DNA from: Algiphilus sp022763315
Lineage (GTDB): Bacteria > Pseudomonadota > Gammaproteobacteria > Nevskiales > Nevskiaceae
NCBI RefSeq assembly: GCF_965249985.1
Contig: NZ_OZ252280.1
DNA: 64,000 nt
Reading direction: 5' to 3' (one strand)
The position numbers were made by a program, and so were the translations under genes. The notes below the pieces were generated by a model, which was given only the letters and a program-made list of their open reading frames with translations, had not been told where the DNA came from and searched no databases. Below, piece after piece: positions 8,478 through 16,614 of the stretch (positions within the stretch are counted from its first letter, which is position 1; each line of letters starts with the position of its first letter).

Positions 8478-8597
8478 AGCGGATGCGCTTCGCGATGCAC
8501 GGAGCACTCCGCAAGCACTGTCGCGTAGCCATCATACGGAGCCCGATTCACGCCCGCGAAGCTGGCTGATGCGTACGAGGCGCGTAGTCGAGGCCGT

Positions 8598-8614
8598 GCG
8601 CGGGAATGCCGCGC
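8598..8614. terminator. Possible terminator hairpin between convergent genes
   Basis: GCGCGG (8598-8603) pairs with CCGCGC (8609-8614) around the loop GAATG, between the TadG-like gene and the oppositely oriented DUF455 gene. On the plus strand it is followed by a pyrimidine-rich stretch, without a pure T-run. The rest of 8478-8634 shows no gene. Confidence 0.3.
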
Positions 8615-8634
8615 CCGTCTCGCTTGCCTCTTCC

Positions 8635-9432
8635 TCAGCGGATGCTCGATCCAAGGTCTTCAAGCTCGACGGTACTGAAGCCTGCTTCGCGTCGCGCGGA
8701 CTGATTGAGCGGTGGCCGGATGTGCACCCCATAGTCGCTCAACAGCGCAACAAAGGTCGCCTCAGGCGTCAGGCCTCGCTGCGCACAATGCCAATTGAAC
8801 CAATGGCTTCCAATGGCAACATGATGCACCTCCTCAGCCAGGATGGTGCGCAGAATGGCCGCGCTGTCATGATCGCCGGCCTGTTCCAGGCGCTGGATCA
8901 TGCCCGGCGTCACATCCAGGCCTCGCGCTTCGAGCACGCGCGGTACGAGCGCCATGCGGTGCAGCGGATCATGCGCGGTCTTCTCGGCCATCTCCCAGAG
9001 CCCGTTATGCGCCGGCAGGTCGCCATAGTGGGCATCGTAGTCCTGCAAGCGCCGGACGAGCATCTGGAAATGGCGGGCCTCATCCTGTGCGACGGACCAC
9101 CAGTCGTAGTAGTAGGCCAGCGGCAGCCCGCCAAAGCGGACGATGGCGTCCAGTGCCAGATTGATGGCGTTGAACTCGATATGCGCCACAGCGTGCAGTA
9201 GGGCCACGCGGCCGGCCGGCGTGCCGAGACCGCGGTGGGCCACTTCGCGCGGATGCACTAGCACCGGATGCTGCGGACGGCCCGGATGCGCCGCATTGGG
9301 CAGCCCTTCATTGCCGGCATGCGCGGGCTGTTCCGTTGGCGCACGCAGCGCTGCGACTGCGGCGCATTTGGCTTCCGGTGAGGTAGCGCGTAGCGCCTCC
9401 GCCACCGTGGCCAACCACGGGTCGCCCGTCAT
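8635..9432 (-). CDS. DUF455 ferritin-like protein
   Basis: The 265-residue protein matches the DUF455 pattern. It has likely diiron ligands in a ferritin-like four-helix arrangement: HIEFNA (84-89), DEARHFQML (117-125, ExxH) and LAEEVHHVAIG (198-208, ExxH). The segment AYYYDWWSVAQDEARHF is characteristic. Family members are uncharacterized; a redox or metal role is inferred from the ligands only. It starts 6 bases after metZ with GAGG just upstream, so it is the last gene of the cvpA-purF-metZ run. The N-terminal 60 residues are less conserved in appearance. Confidence 0.8.
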   Translation of the reverse strand: MTGDPWLATVAEALRATSPEAKCAAVAALRAPTEQPAHAGNEGLPNAAHPGRPQHPVLVHPREVAHRGLGTPAGRVALLHAVAHIEFNAINLALDAIVRFGGLPLAYYYDWWSVAQDEARHFQMLVRRLQDYDAHYGDLPAHNGLWEMAEKTAHDPLHRMALVPRVLEARGLDVTPGMIQRLEQAGDHDSAAILRTILAEEVHHVAIGSHWFNWHCAQRGLTPEATFVALLSDYGVHIRPPLNQSARREAGFSTVELEDLGSSIR

Positions 9433-9438
9433 CTGCCC

Positions 9439-10635
9439 TCAGGCCTTGAGCGCAGCGCGAATGTCGTCGACCAGGTCCGCCGCATCCTCCAGGCCGATCG
9501 CGAGGCGCACCAGCCCGTCGCCGATGCCGGCGCGGGCGCGCGCCTCGGCCCCGATCCGCATATGGGTGGTGGAGGCCGGGTGCGTCACCGTGGTGCGCGT
9601 ATCCCCGAGGTTGGCCGTGATGGATGCCAACTGCAGACGGTTGATGAAGCGCCACGCCGCCGCCTGATCCGCAAGATCGAAGCTGACGATCCCGCCGAAG
9701 CCGCGCTGCTGGCGCTGCGCCAGCGCATGCTGCGGGTGGGAGGACAGTCCGGGATAGTAGAGATGGCGCACCTGCGGATGGCCGTCCAGCGCCTCGGCCA
9801 CCTGTCGCGCCCGCGCCTCGTGGCCCTCCATGCGCACCTGCAGGGTTTCCAGGCCTTTGAGAAAGGTCCAGGCGTTGAAGGGGCTCATCGAGGGCCCGCA
9901 GGTCCGCATGAAGCGGAACAGCGTGCCCGCAACGGTCTCGGCATCTCCCACGATGGCTCCGCCGACGCAGCGACCCTGCCCGTCCAGATACTTGGTTGCC
10001 GAGTGCATGACCAGATGTGCGCCCAGCGCCATCGGTTGCTGGAAGACCGGTGTCAGGAAACAGTTGTCGACGACCAGCCGGGCGTCGGCATCACGCGCGA
10101 TCTGCGCCACTGCCGGGATATCGACGATCTCGCACAGCGGGTTGCTGGGGCTTTCGACAAACAGCATGCGCGTGCGCGCGGTGACGGCTGCGCGCCAGCC
10201 ATCGAGATCACAGGGGTCGACGTAGCTGAAATGCAGGCCGAAGCGCTTCAGGATGTTCTCGAACAGTGAGATGGTGGAGCCGAACAGCGTCCGTGAGGCC
10301 ACGACATGGTCGCCCTCGGACAGCAGCGCCATGCACAGCGTCAGAATGGCGCTCATGCCGGAGGCCGTGCCGATACCGGCCTCCGCGCCCTCCATAGCGG
10401 CCAGTCGTTTCTCGAAAGCCTCTACGGTCGGGTTGGAAAAGCGCGAATAGACATAGCCGGTCTCGCGTTCCGCAAAGATCTCGGCGGCCTGTTCGGCCGA
10501 GGTGAAGCAGAAGCTGGAGGTGGCAAAGATCGCGGGGGAATGTTCGCGCCAGGATGTACGCGCCTCCGCGCCACGCACGCCGAGCGTGCCGGCGCCGTAG
10601 CCAGCGTCCTTGCGATGATCGGGGGAATCAGCCAT
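9439..10635 (-). CDS. metZ: O-succinylhomoserine sulfhydrylase
   Basis: The 398-residue PLP enzyme of the Cys/Met metabolism family has ETGYVYSRFSNPT, the substrate-pocket sequence YGLSSGMSAI in its variant form TASGMSAI, and the PLP lysine at 215 in HSATKYLDGQGR. It converts O-succinylhomoserine and sulfide to homocysteine. The ATG at 10635 overlaps the purF stop by 8 bases. The purF-metZ order is the Pseudomonas arrangement and supports MetZ over cystathionine gamma-synthase. An upstream in-frame ATG at 10674 would lie deep inside purF and is less likely. Confidence 0.93.
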   Translation of the reverse strand: MADSPDHRKDAGYGAGTLGVRGAEARTSWREHSPAIFATSSFCFTSAEQAAEIFAERETGYVYSRFSNPTVEAFEKRLAAMEGAEAGIGTASGMSAILTLCMALLSEGDHVVASRTLFGSTISLFENILKRFGLHFSYVDPCDLDGWRAAVTARTRMLFVESPSNPLCEIVDIPAVAQIARDADARLVVDNCFLTPVFQQPMALGAHLVMHSATKYLDGQGRCVGGAIVGDAETVAGTLFRFMRTCGPSMSPFNAWTFLKGLETLQVRMEGHEARARQVAEALDGHPQVRHLYYPGLSSHPQHALAQRQQRGFGGIVSFDLADQAAAWRFINRLQLASITANLGDTRTTVTHPASTTHMRIGAEARARAGIGDGLVRLAIGLEDAADLVDDIRAALKA

Positions 10636-12154
10636 GGGCAGCGTTATGAATTTCCAGCGGCATGCCAGGGCCATTGTCCTGGCGGCCCTTTTTGGCCGCG
10701 TCCGAGCGGAACAGTTCCAGCTGATCGAGGTAGTCGCGCGAGATGTCCTGGGTGACGTATTCCCCGGTGAAGACCGAGCAGTCGAACTGCTCCAGCTTCG
10801 GATTGCCCTCGCGGATGGACTCCTTCAGATCCTCCAGATCCTGGAAAATGAGGCGATCGGCCTGCAGCGCCTGCTCGATTTCCGCCTCGCTCAGGCCGTT
10901 GGCGACCAGCTCCGACGCTGTGGGCATGTCGATGCCGTAGACATTCGGGTAGCGCACCGGCGGCGCCGCCGACGCGAAGTAGACTTTGCGCGCACCGGCG
11001 TCGCGCGCCATCTGAATGATCTCGCGCGAGGTCGTGCCGCGCACGATGGAGTCATCCACCAGCAGCACATTCTTGTCCTGAAACTCGAGATCAATCGGGT
11101 TGAGCTTCTGGCGCACGCTCTTTTTGCGCAGCGACTGGCCCGGCATGATGAAGGTACGACCGATGTAACGGTTCTTGATGAAGCCCTCGCGGTACTTCAC
11201 GCCGATGCGGCCAGCCAGCTCGGCGGCTGCCGTCCGCGACGATTCCGGTACCGGAATGACCACGTCAATGTCGTGCTCCGGCCACTCGCGCAGCAGCTTG
11301 TCGCCCAGTTTCTCGCCCATGCGCAACCGCGCCTTATAGACGTAGACATCATCGAGAACCGAGTCCGGCCGCGCCAGATAGACGTATTCGAACAGACAGG
11401 GCGCACACTGCGGCTTGGCGGCACATTGCTGCCGCAGCAGCGTGCCGTCCGCGGTAACCACCACCGCCTCGCCGGGGGCGATGTCGCCGATGATCTCGAA
11501 CTGCAAGGCGTCGAGGGCCACCGATTCCGAGGCCACCATGTAGTCGTCGCCGTCGGGGCCCCGTCGCCGTCCGAGGATCGCCGGGCGGATGCCAAAGGGA
11601 TCGCGGAAAGCCACCATACCGTAGCCGGTGATCAGCGCCACACAGGCGTAGGCGCCGCGCGCACGCGCGTGCAGCTCGGCCACCGCGGCGAAGATGTTCT
11701 CCGCCGACAGCCGACCGTCACCCTGCTCCATGAGCTCGTGGGCGAAGATGTTGAGCAGGATTTCCGAATCGGAATCGGTGTTGATGTGGCGGCGGTCGTC
11801 CGCGAAGAGCTCGTCCTTGAGCGCCTTGGTATTGGTCAGATTGCCGTTGTGCGCAATCGAGATGCCGTAGGGCATGTTGGTGTAGAGCGGCTGCGCCTCG
11901 GCGGCGCTGGCCTCGCCGGCGGTGGGATAGCGCACGTGGCCAATGCCCATGTGGCCGATCAGACGCGCCATCTGCTCATCCCGCTGAAAAACATCGCGCA
12001 CCAGGCCGAGATCCTTATGCAGATAGAGCTTGCTGCCTGCGTTGGTGAGAATGCCGGCAGCGTCCTGCCCGCGGTGTTGCAGCACGGTGAGCGCGTCAAA
12101 CAGATCCTGATTGACTGGGGCGTTGGTGGAAACGATGCCTGCGATGCCGCACAT
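10628..12154 (-). CDS. purF: Amidophosphoribosyltransferase
   Basis: The 508-residue protein begins MCGIAGIV, giving the N-terminal nucleophile cysteine after Met removal. A class II glutamine amidotransferase domain covers about 2-230. A phosphoribosyltransferase domain follows with the PRPP loop VLLVDDSIVRGTTSREI. It makes 5-phosphoribosylamine from PRPP and glutamine, the first step of purine synthesis. GGAG lies 9 bases upstream of the ATG. It sits five bases after cvpA, an order shared with E. coli and Pseudomonas. Confidence 0.97.
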   Translation of the reverse strand: MCGIAGIVSTNAPVNQDLFDALTVLQHRGQDAAGILTNAGSKLYLHKDLGLVRDVFQRDEQMARLIGHMGIGHVRYPTAGEASAAEAQPLYTNMPYGISIAHNGNLTNTKALKDELFADDRRHINTDSDSEILLNIFAHELMEQGDGRLSAENIFAAVAELHARARGAYACVALITGYGMVAFRDPFGIRPAILGRRRGPDGDDYMVASESVALDALQFEIIGDIAPGEAVVVTADGTLLRQQCAAKPQCAPCLFEYVYLARPDSVLDDVYVYKARLRMGEKLGDKLLREWPEHDIDVVIPVPESSRTAAAELAGRIGVKYREGFIKNRYIGRTFIMPGQSLRKKSVRQKLNPIDLEFQDKNVLLVDDSIVRGTTSREIIQMARDAGARKVYFASAAPPVRYPNVYGIDMPTASELVANGLSEAEIEQALQADRLIFQDLEDLKESIREGNPKLEQFDCSVFTGEYVTQDISRDYLDQLELFRSDAAKKGRQDNGPGMPLEIHNAAHG

Positions 12155-12159
12155 GGGCG

Positions 12160-12693
12160 CTACTCCGGGGCCAGTGGCGCGAGCACTGCAGCGCGCTCGC
12201 CGTCAGATGGTTGGATATCCTCGACCCACTCGCGGGGCAGCTGCTCGCGCGCCCAGGCGGCGTAGGGTTCGAGGGATTGAATGAGTACCGACGACTGCCA
12301 CCAGGGCTCGCGATCCAATACGGTGAGACCGGCGCCGGCGATGATGAGGATGACCAGCAACAATCCGCGCGCGGTGCCGAAGAGGGCCCCGAGGGCGCGA
12401 TCCGCGCCGGAGAAAGGCGTGCCGCGGATGGCGGCCGCCACCAGATAGGTTACGACGGAGCCCACGATCAGCGCACCGATAAATACCGCCAGATAGGCCG
12501 CAATCAGCCGCGCCGGATCGAGTGCGATCAGGTCCACGAGCCAGCGGTCCACCGTCGGGCCGAAAGCGATGGCGGCGATCACTGCCAGCACCCAGCTACT
12601 GAGGTTGAGCGCCTCACGAACGAAGCCCCGCAGCACACCAATGAAGGCCGAAACCACGATGGCCGCGATTACACAGTAGTCAACCCAGTTCAT
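12160..12693 (-). CDS. cvpA: CvpA family inner membrane protein
   Basis: The 177-residue protein starts MNWVDYCVIAAIVVSAFIGV and has four hydrophobic segments. The CvpA signature GxxRGFVREAL (here GVLRGFVREALNL) is near residue 25. It is the usual partner upstream of purF and in E. coli is needed for colicin V production; its molecular function is unsettled. The start at 12693 fits the family N-terminus; an ATG 12 codons further upstream is less likely. The first gene after the SPOR protein, it is preceded by a hairpin at 12756-12777. Confidence 0.9.
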   Translation of the reverse strand: MNWVDYCVIAAIVVSAFIGVLRGFVREALNLSSWVLAVIAAIAFGPTVDRWLVDLIALDPARLIAAYLAVFIGALIVGSVVTYLVAAAIRGTPFSGADRALGALFGTARGLLLVILIIAGAGLTVLDREPWWQSSVLIQSLEPYAAWAREQLPREWVEDIQPSDGERAAVLAPLAPE

Positions 12694-12755
12694 TGCAACC
12701 GCCGGCTGAAATCGGCGCGATTGTAACACCCGCGTGACAGGCTTCCGCCGTCGTT

Positions 12756-12777
12756 GAACGGTCTTTCATCACCGTTC
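12756..12777 (-). terminator. Hairpin straddling the stop codon of the SPOR gene
   Basis: GAACGGT (12756-12762) pairs perfectly with ACCGTTC (12771-12777) across eight bases. On the minus strand the stem begins inside the last codons of the SPOR-domain gene and encloses its stop. No T-run follows, so termination may be partial, leaving cvpA-purF-metZ with some read-through. Confidence 0.35.
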
Positions 12778-13425
12778 GATGGCGCGTGCGCCGCCGAAAC
12801 CCGCCGCTTCCACATCGTCCACGGCCGCCTCCGCTGCGCTGGCGTTGCCATATGGTCCGATCTGCAGCCGCCACCAGGCTTTACCGTCGATGCGGACTTC
12901 CTTCAAGCGTGCATCGAAACCCCGTTTCTCGGCCCGTTGCTTGCCCGCCTGCGCCATCGCCGGATCGCTGTAGGAGGCGGCCTGGATCCACCAGCGACCA
13001 GCCGTTGCTGGTGGCGTAGGCGCTGTCGCGGCCGTGGATGACGCCGCCGGATCGCGCGGGGTCGTCGCCGTCGGCGAAGGCGCGGCTGGAGCTGCGGCTT
13101 CGGCAGTCTTCCGTGGCGCTTTCTGCGCCGGCGCGGGAGATGGCGTGCGAGCCGCTGCAGGAGTCGTTGCGGGACGTGCCTCGTTCTCCGCTGTCGCCTG
13201 GGCCGGTGCCGATGATGCTGGGGGCGTCTCGACCGGAGAAGGCGTGCCTCCATTTCCCGTTTCACGGAGATCGCTGGAGTCGGCGGCCAGATCAATCACC
13301 ATCCCCTGGTCCTGCGTCTGCGCACCGGGCTCGGGAATGAACAAGCTGAGTATGAAGACCAGCAGGCAGAGCGCCCCCGCCCCAATGAGGCGATTGCGCA
13401 ATGCGATGGCCTCGGACTCATGCAC
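12769..13425 (-). CDS. dedD: SPOR-domain cell division protein (DedD-like)
   Basis: The 218-residue protein has one N-terminal transmembrane helix at about 14-30, then a low-complexity Ala/Pro/Thr linker (60-140). A C-terminal SPOR domain spans about 142-216, from RWWIQAASYSDPAMAQAGK to RLQIGPYGNASAAE. SPOR domains bind denuded septal peptidoglycan, so the protein should localize to the division site. The position between folC and cvpA is that of dedD in E. coli and of its counterpart in Pseudomonas. It overlaps folC by 8 bases. Confidence 0.88.
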   Translation of the reverse strand: MHESEAIALRNRLIGAGALCLLVFILSLFIPEPGAQTQDQGMVIDLAADSSDLRETGNGGTPSPVETPPASSAPAQATAENEARPATTPAAARTPSPAPAQKAPRKTAEAAAPAAPSPTATTPRDPAASSTAATAPTPPATAGRWWIQAASYSDPAMAQAGKQRAEKRGFDARLKEVRIDGKAWWRLQIGPYGNASAAEAAVDDVEAAGFGGARAIER

Positions 13426-14653
13426 CCCGCAGCGCTCCTGACACAGTGAAGAAGGAACCCGAGACCACGATAGTATTGCCGGAGGTGTTCAGTGCCCGCG
13501 CTCGCGCCACCCCTTCCGCAACGGTGGGGGCCTCGGCGAGCACCTCCAGCCCGCCGGCGCGCAGGCGCTCCGCCAGCCGGTGCGCGGGAATGGCGCGCGG
13601 CGTGTCCAGATCGACGGAAATGACGCCCTGGCTGACTGGCGCCAGGCTGTGCGCCACTGCCTCCACCGGCTTGCCCTCCAGCATGCCCAGCACCAGGTAA
13701 CACGGCGCCAGTCCCGAAGTCTGCAGTGCGCGGGCCAGTTCTTCAGCCGCCTCCTGGTTGTGGGCGACGTCGAGCAACAGGTCGCCCAGCCGCTGTTGAC
13801 GACCGGGCAGTTGAAAGTTTTCCGCCACCGTCGGCCAATTCTGCGCAAGGGTCTCTTGCCGGAGGCCGAGGGCTTCCAGCGCCAGAAGGGCGCCCACCGC
13901 GTTGCGCTGGAGGGCATCGCTGTACCCGCGGATCCGCGCCAGCGGCTGCGGCCATCCCGCCACCTGCAGCGTGTCTTTCTCGACCCGCAGGTTGGCATGG
14001 AGGATTTGCGCCCCGATGCGCTCTAAGGTGGCGCGTAGCGCACGCGGTGGCTCCGCCATGGCCATGATCGCGGGTCGACCCGCGCGCGCCACCCCGGCCT
14101 TTTCCGGCGCAATGGCGTCGATGGTGTCGCCCAGTTCGGCCATGTGATCGAGGCCAATGCTGGTGATCACGGCCACATTGGCGTCAATCACGTTGACGGC
14201 GTCGAGCCGGCCACCGAGTCCCACTTCGAGGACGCGAAGGTCGACGGCTTCTTGCTCGAAGAGCCACAGCGCCGCCAGGGTGGTGAACTCGAAATAGGTC
14301 AGATGCTCGTCCTGCCGTACGCCCTCGACCGCCTCAAAGGCGCTCACCAGCCGCGCCTCCGATGCGAGAACACCATCGATGCGAATGCGCTCGCCGAAGT
14401 GCAGCAGATGCGGGGAGGTGTAGAGACCGGTGCGATGACCGCAGGCATGGGCCAGATCCGCAGCCACCTGTGCGCAACTACCCTTGCCGTTGGTACCGGC
14501 GATCGTCACCGTCGGGCGCGGTGCGAGCGCGAGGCGCTCCGCCACGCGGGCCACCCGATCGAGGCCGAGATCGATGCCACCACGCGGGCCCTCTTCGAGC
14601 CAGGCGAGCCATTGCGCCAGCGACCAGGTCACCGACGGTCGAGCGCCTGTCAT
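13418..14653 (-). CDS. folC: Bifunctional folylpolyglutamate synthase/dihydrofolate synthase
   Basis: The 411-residue protein of the Mur-ligase family has an ATP loop TIAGTNGKGS at 50-59. Other family motifs are GLYTSPHLLHFGERIRIDG, YFEFTTLAALWLF and LEVGLGGRLDAVNVIDANVAVITSIG. It adds glutamate to dihydropteroate and to reduced folates. It lies 10 bases after accD, an order seen in many Gammaproteobacteria (accD-folC-dedD-cvpA-purF). Confidence 0.95.
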   Translation of the reverse strand: MTGARPSVTWSLAQWLAWLEEGPRGGIDLGLDRVARVAERLALAPRPTVTIAGTNGKGSCAQVAADLAHACGHRTGLYTSPHLLHFGERIRIDGVLASEARLVSAFEAVEGVRQDEHLTYFEFTTLAALWLFEQEAVDLRVLEVGLGGRLDAVNVIDANVAVITSIGLDHMAELGDTIDAIAPEKAGVARAGRPAIMAMAEPPRALRATLERIGAQILHANLRVEKDTLQVAGWPQPLARIRGYSDALQRNAVGALLALEALGLRQETLAQNWPTVAENFQLPGRQQRLGDLLLDVAHNQEAAEELARALQTSGLAPCYLVLGMLEGKPVEAVAHSLAPVSQGVISVDLDTPRAIPAHRLAERLRAGGLEVLAEAPTVAEGVARARALNTSGNTIVVSGSFFTVSGALRGA

Positions 14654-14663
14654 CGGCCTGCGG

Positions 14664-15539
14664 TCAAGTGGCCGCGGCCGGCGGCGCGTGGGTCAGAAGA
14701 GCGAGCATGCGAAAGATGCGCCCGCGCAGGTCGCGTCGATCGATGATGGCGTCGATGGCCCCATGTTCGAGCAGGAATTCCGCGCGCTGAAAGCCCTCTG
14801 GCAGCGTCTGGCGCACGGTCTGCTCGATGACACGCGGGCCGGCAAAGCCGATGAGCGCGCCGGGTTCGGCGATGTTGATGTCGCCCAGCATGGCCAGACT
14901 GGCGGAGACGCCACCCATAGTCGGATGGGTGAGCACCGAAACGTAGGGCACACCGCGGTCCGCCAGCAGTGCAAGGGCGGCCGAGGTCTTGGCCATCTGC
15001 ATCAGGGAAATGAGCGCCTCCTGCATGCGGGCACCACCGCTGGCGGCAAAGCAGACGAGCGGGATGCGCTCTTCCGCACACAGGCGTACTGCGCGGACGA
15101 AGCGCTCGCCGACCACGCTGCCCATGCTGCCGCCAAGAAAGGAGAACTCGAAAGCAGTCACGACCACGGGCAGGCCCTGAAGCTGCCCCTTGACCGCGAC
15201 CAGGGCGTCATTCTCGCCGGAGCTCTTGTAGGCCTCGCTCAGACGGTCGCGATACTTCTTCGTGTCGCGGAAACGCAGTGGGTCGCTGGGCCGGAGACCC
15301 ACGCCGATCTCCTGACGCTCGCCATCGGCATCCAGAAAACTGTCGATGCGCGCGCGTGCGCCAATGGGACGATGCGCACCGCACTTCGGGCAGACACGGA
15401 GCGTCCGCTCCAGTTCGGCGCGATAGAGGACAGACTGGCATTCGTCACACTTCGTCCACAGCCCCTCAGGGACGCTCTTCTTGCGTTCCGTCTCGCTGGT
15501 ATCGATGCGCGACGGCAGAATCTTGTCGAGCCAGTTCAC
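14664..15539 (-). CDS. accD: Acetyl-CoA carboxylase carboxyltransferase subunit beta
   Basis: The 291-residue protein starts at GTG 15539 with GGGAG upstream. It has the N-terminal zinc ribbon (C31, C34, C50, C53) and a crotonase-like carboxyltransferase domain with CFAASGGARMQE and SVLTHPTMGGVSAS. With AccA (54700-55659) it transfers carboxyl from biotin to acetyl-CoA, the committed step of fatty acid synthesis. A short stem (GCCCG/CGGGC, 15559-15571) lies between it and trpA. Confidence 0.96.
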   Translation of the reverse strand: MNWLDKILPSRIDTSETERKKSVPEGLWTKCDECQSVLYRAELERTLRVCPKCGAHRPIGARARIDSFLDADGERQEIGVGLRPSDPLRFRDTKKYRDRLSEAYKSSGENDALVAVKGQLQGLPVVVTAFEFSFLGGSMGSVVGERFVRAVRLCAEERIPLVCFAASGGARMQEALISLMQMAKTSAALALLADRGVPYVSVLTHPTMGGVSASLAMLGDINIAEPGALIGFAGPRVIEQTVRQTLPEGFQRAEFLLEHGAIDAIIDRRDLRGRIFRMLALLTHAPPAAAT

Positions 15540-15590
15540 CTTCGCTTTGCTCCCAAGCGCCCGTTTCGGGCTATGACCATGTGCGGTGCG

Positions 15591-16406
15591 TCATGCTAGC
15601 GCATCGAGGCCGTCGCGCAACGCGCGCGCGGTGGATTCCAGCACCTCCGGAATTGATTCGGGGGTTTCCGCCAGCTCGGCCACGCGCTGCACCAGCGCGC
15701 TCCCGACGATCACGCCGTCGGCGCACCGTCCCACCGCCTGCGCGCTTTGCGCGTCGCGCACGCCGAAGCCAACCGCGACCGGCAGCGCGAGGTGGGCGCG
15801 AATCTCGCGCACATGCTCGGCGACATCTTCAGGGTCGAGCTGGCTGGAACCAGTGACGCCCTTGAGCGAGACGTAGTAGACGTAGCCAGATCCGTAGGCA
15901 GCGACAGCCTCCATGCGCGCTGGTGTGCTGGTCGGTGCGAGCAGGAAGATGCAGTCAAGGCCATAGCCGCGCAGTTGGGGCGCAGTTTCCGGGGCTTCCT
16001 CGATGGAAAGATCAACTACTAGCACCCCGTCGACGCCGGCATCGCGCGCCGCTTCGCCAAAGGCATCGAGACCAAAGGCGTCGATCGGATTCAGATAGCC
16101 CATCAGCACCACCGGCGTTTCGGAATCCTCGGCGCGGAACTGCCGCACCAGCTCAAGAATGCCGCGGAGGCTGGTGCCGGCGCGCAGTGCGCGTTCGCAG
16201 GCCTTCTGGATGACTGGGCCGTCGGCCATGGGATCCGAGAAAGGCACACCCAGTTCAAGAATATCCGCACCGCCGCGCACCAGCGCATGCATGAAACCAA
16301 CCGTGTAGTCGGGGTGTGGATCGCCGGCTGTGATGAAGGGCACCAGGGCCTTACGGCCTTCGGTGCGCAGCCGGTCCAGGGTGGTCGTGATGCGGCTCAT
16401 GCGCAT
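15591..16406 (-). CDS. trpA: Tryptophan synthase alpha subunit
   Basis: The 271-residue TIM barrel has the catalytic pair Glu51 and Asp62 in ELGVPFSDPMADGP. It also has MGYLNPIDAFG, the flexible loop around 180-190 (SLKGVTGS) and VAVGFGVRDA. It cleaves indole-3-glycerol phosphate to indole for the beta subunit. Normally trpA directly follows trpB; here 2.8 kb carrying two genes on the other strand separates them. It therefore probably has its own promoter in 16407-16614. It leads the trpA-accD-folC-SPOR-cvpA-purF-metZ run. A second ATG at 16400 is possible. Confidence 0.95.
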   Translation of the reverse strand: MRMSRITTTLDRLRTEGRKALVPFITAGDPHPDYTVGFMHALVRGGADILELGVPFSDPMADGPVIQKACERALRAGTSLRGILELVRQFRAEDSETPVVLMGYLNPIDAFGLDAFGEAARDAGVDGVLVVDLSIEEAPETAPQLRGYGLDCIFLLAPTSTPARMEAVAAYGSGYVYYVSLKGVTGSSQLDPEDVAEHVREIRAHLALPVAVGFGVRDAQSAQAVGRCADGVIVGSALVQRVAELAETPESIPEVLESTARALRDGLDALA

Positions 16407-16430
16407 TGCGCTCGGATGACAGGGCCGCGG

Positions 16431-16436
16431 ATTTTA
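16431..16436 (-). promoter_or_regulatory. Candidate -10 element for trpA
   Basis: TAAAAT on the minus strand matches 5 of 6 bases of the sigma-70 -10 consensus, about 25 bases upstream of trpA. No convincing -35 is seen. The need for a promoter here follows from the inverted cassette upstream. The rest of 16407-16614 shows no gene. Confidence 0.3.
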
Positions 16437-16614
16437 TCCCGTATGGCCTCCGTCGTGCGCGTTCACGCCGCGCATCCTGCCGAAATACAACACATGACGG
16501 CTCGATGCAGGAAATCCCTCCGTGGATGTGTATCAGTGCGCACTACATCCCTTCACCCGGCGACCAGGGTGTCGGGTGCATGCTCCCTTGTCTTGCCTTT
16601 CGAGTACCTCTGCC

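Noticed and set aside
10634..12265. Open frame of 543 codons opposite purF
   Set aside because: Antisense to conserved purF residues, no domain, no ribosome binding site.
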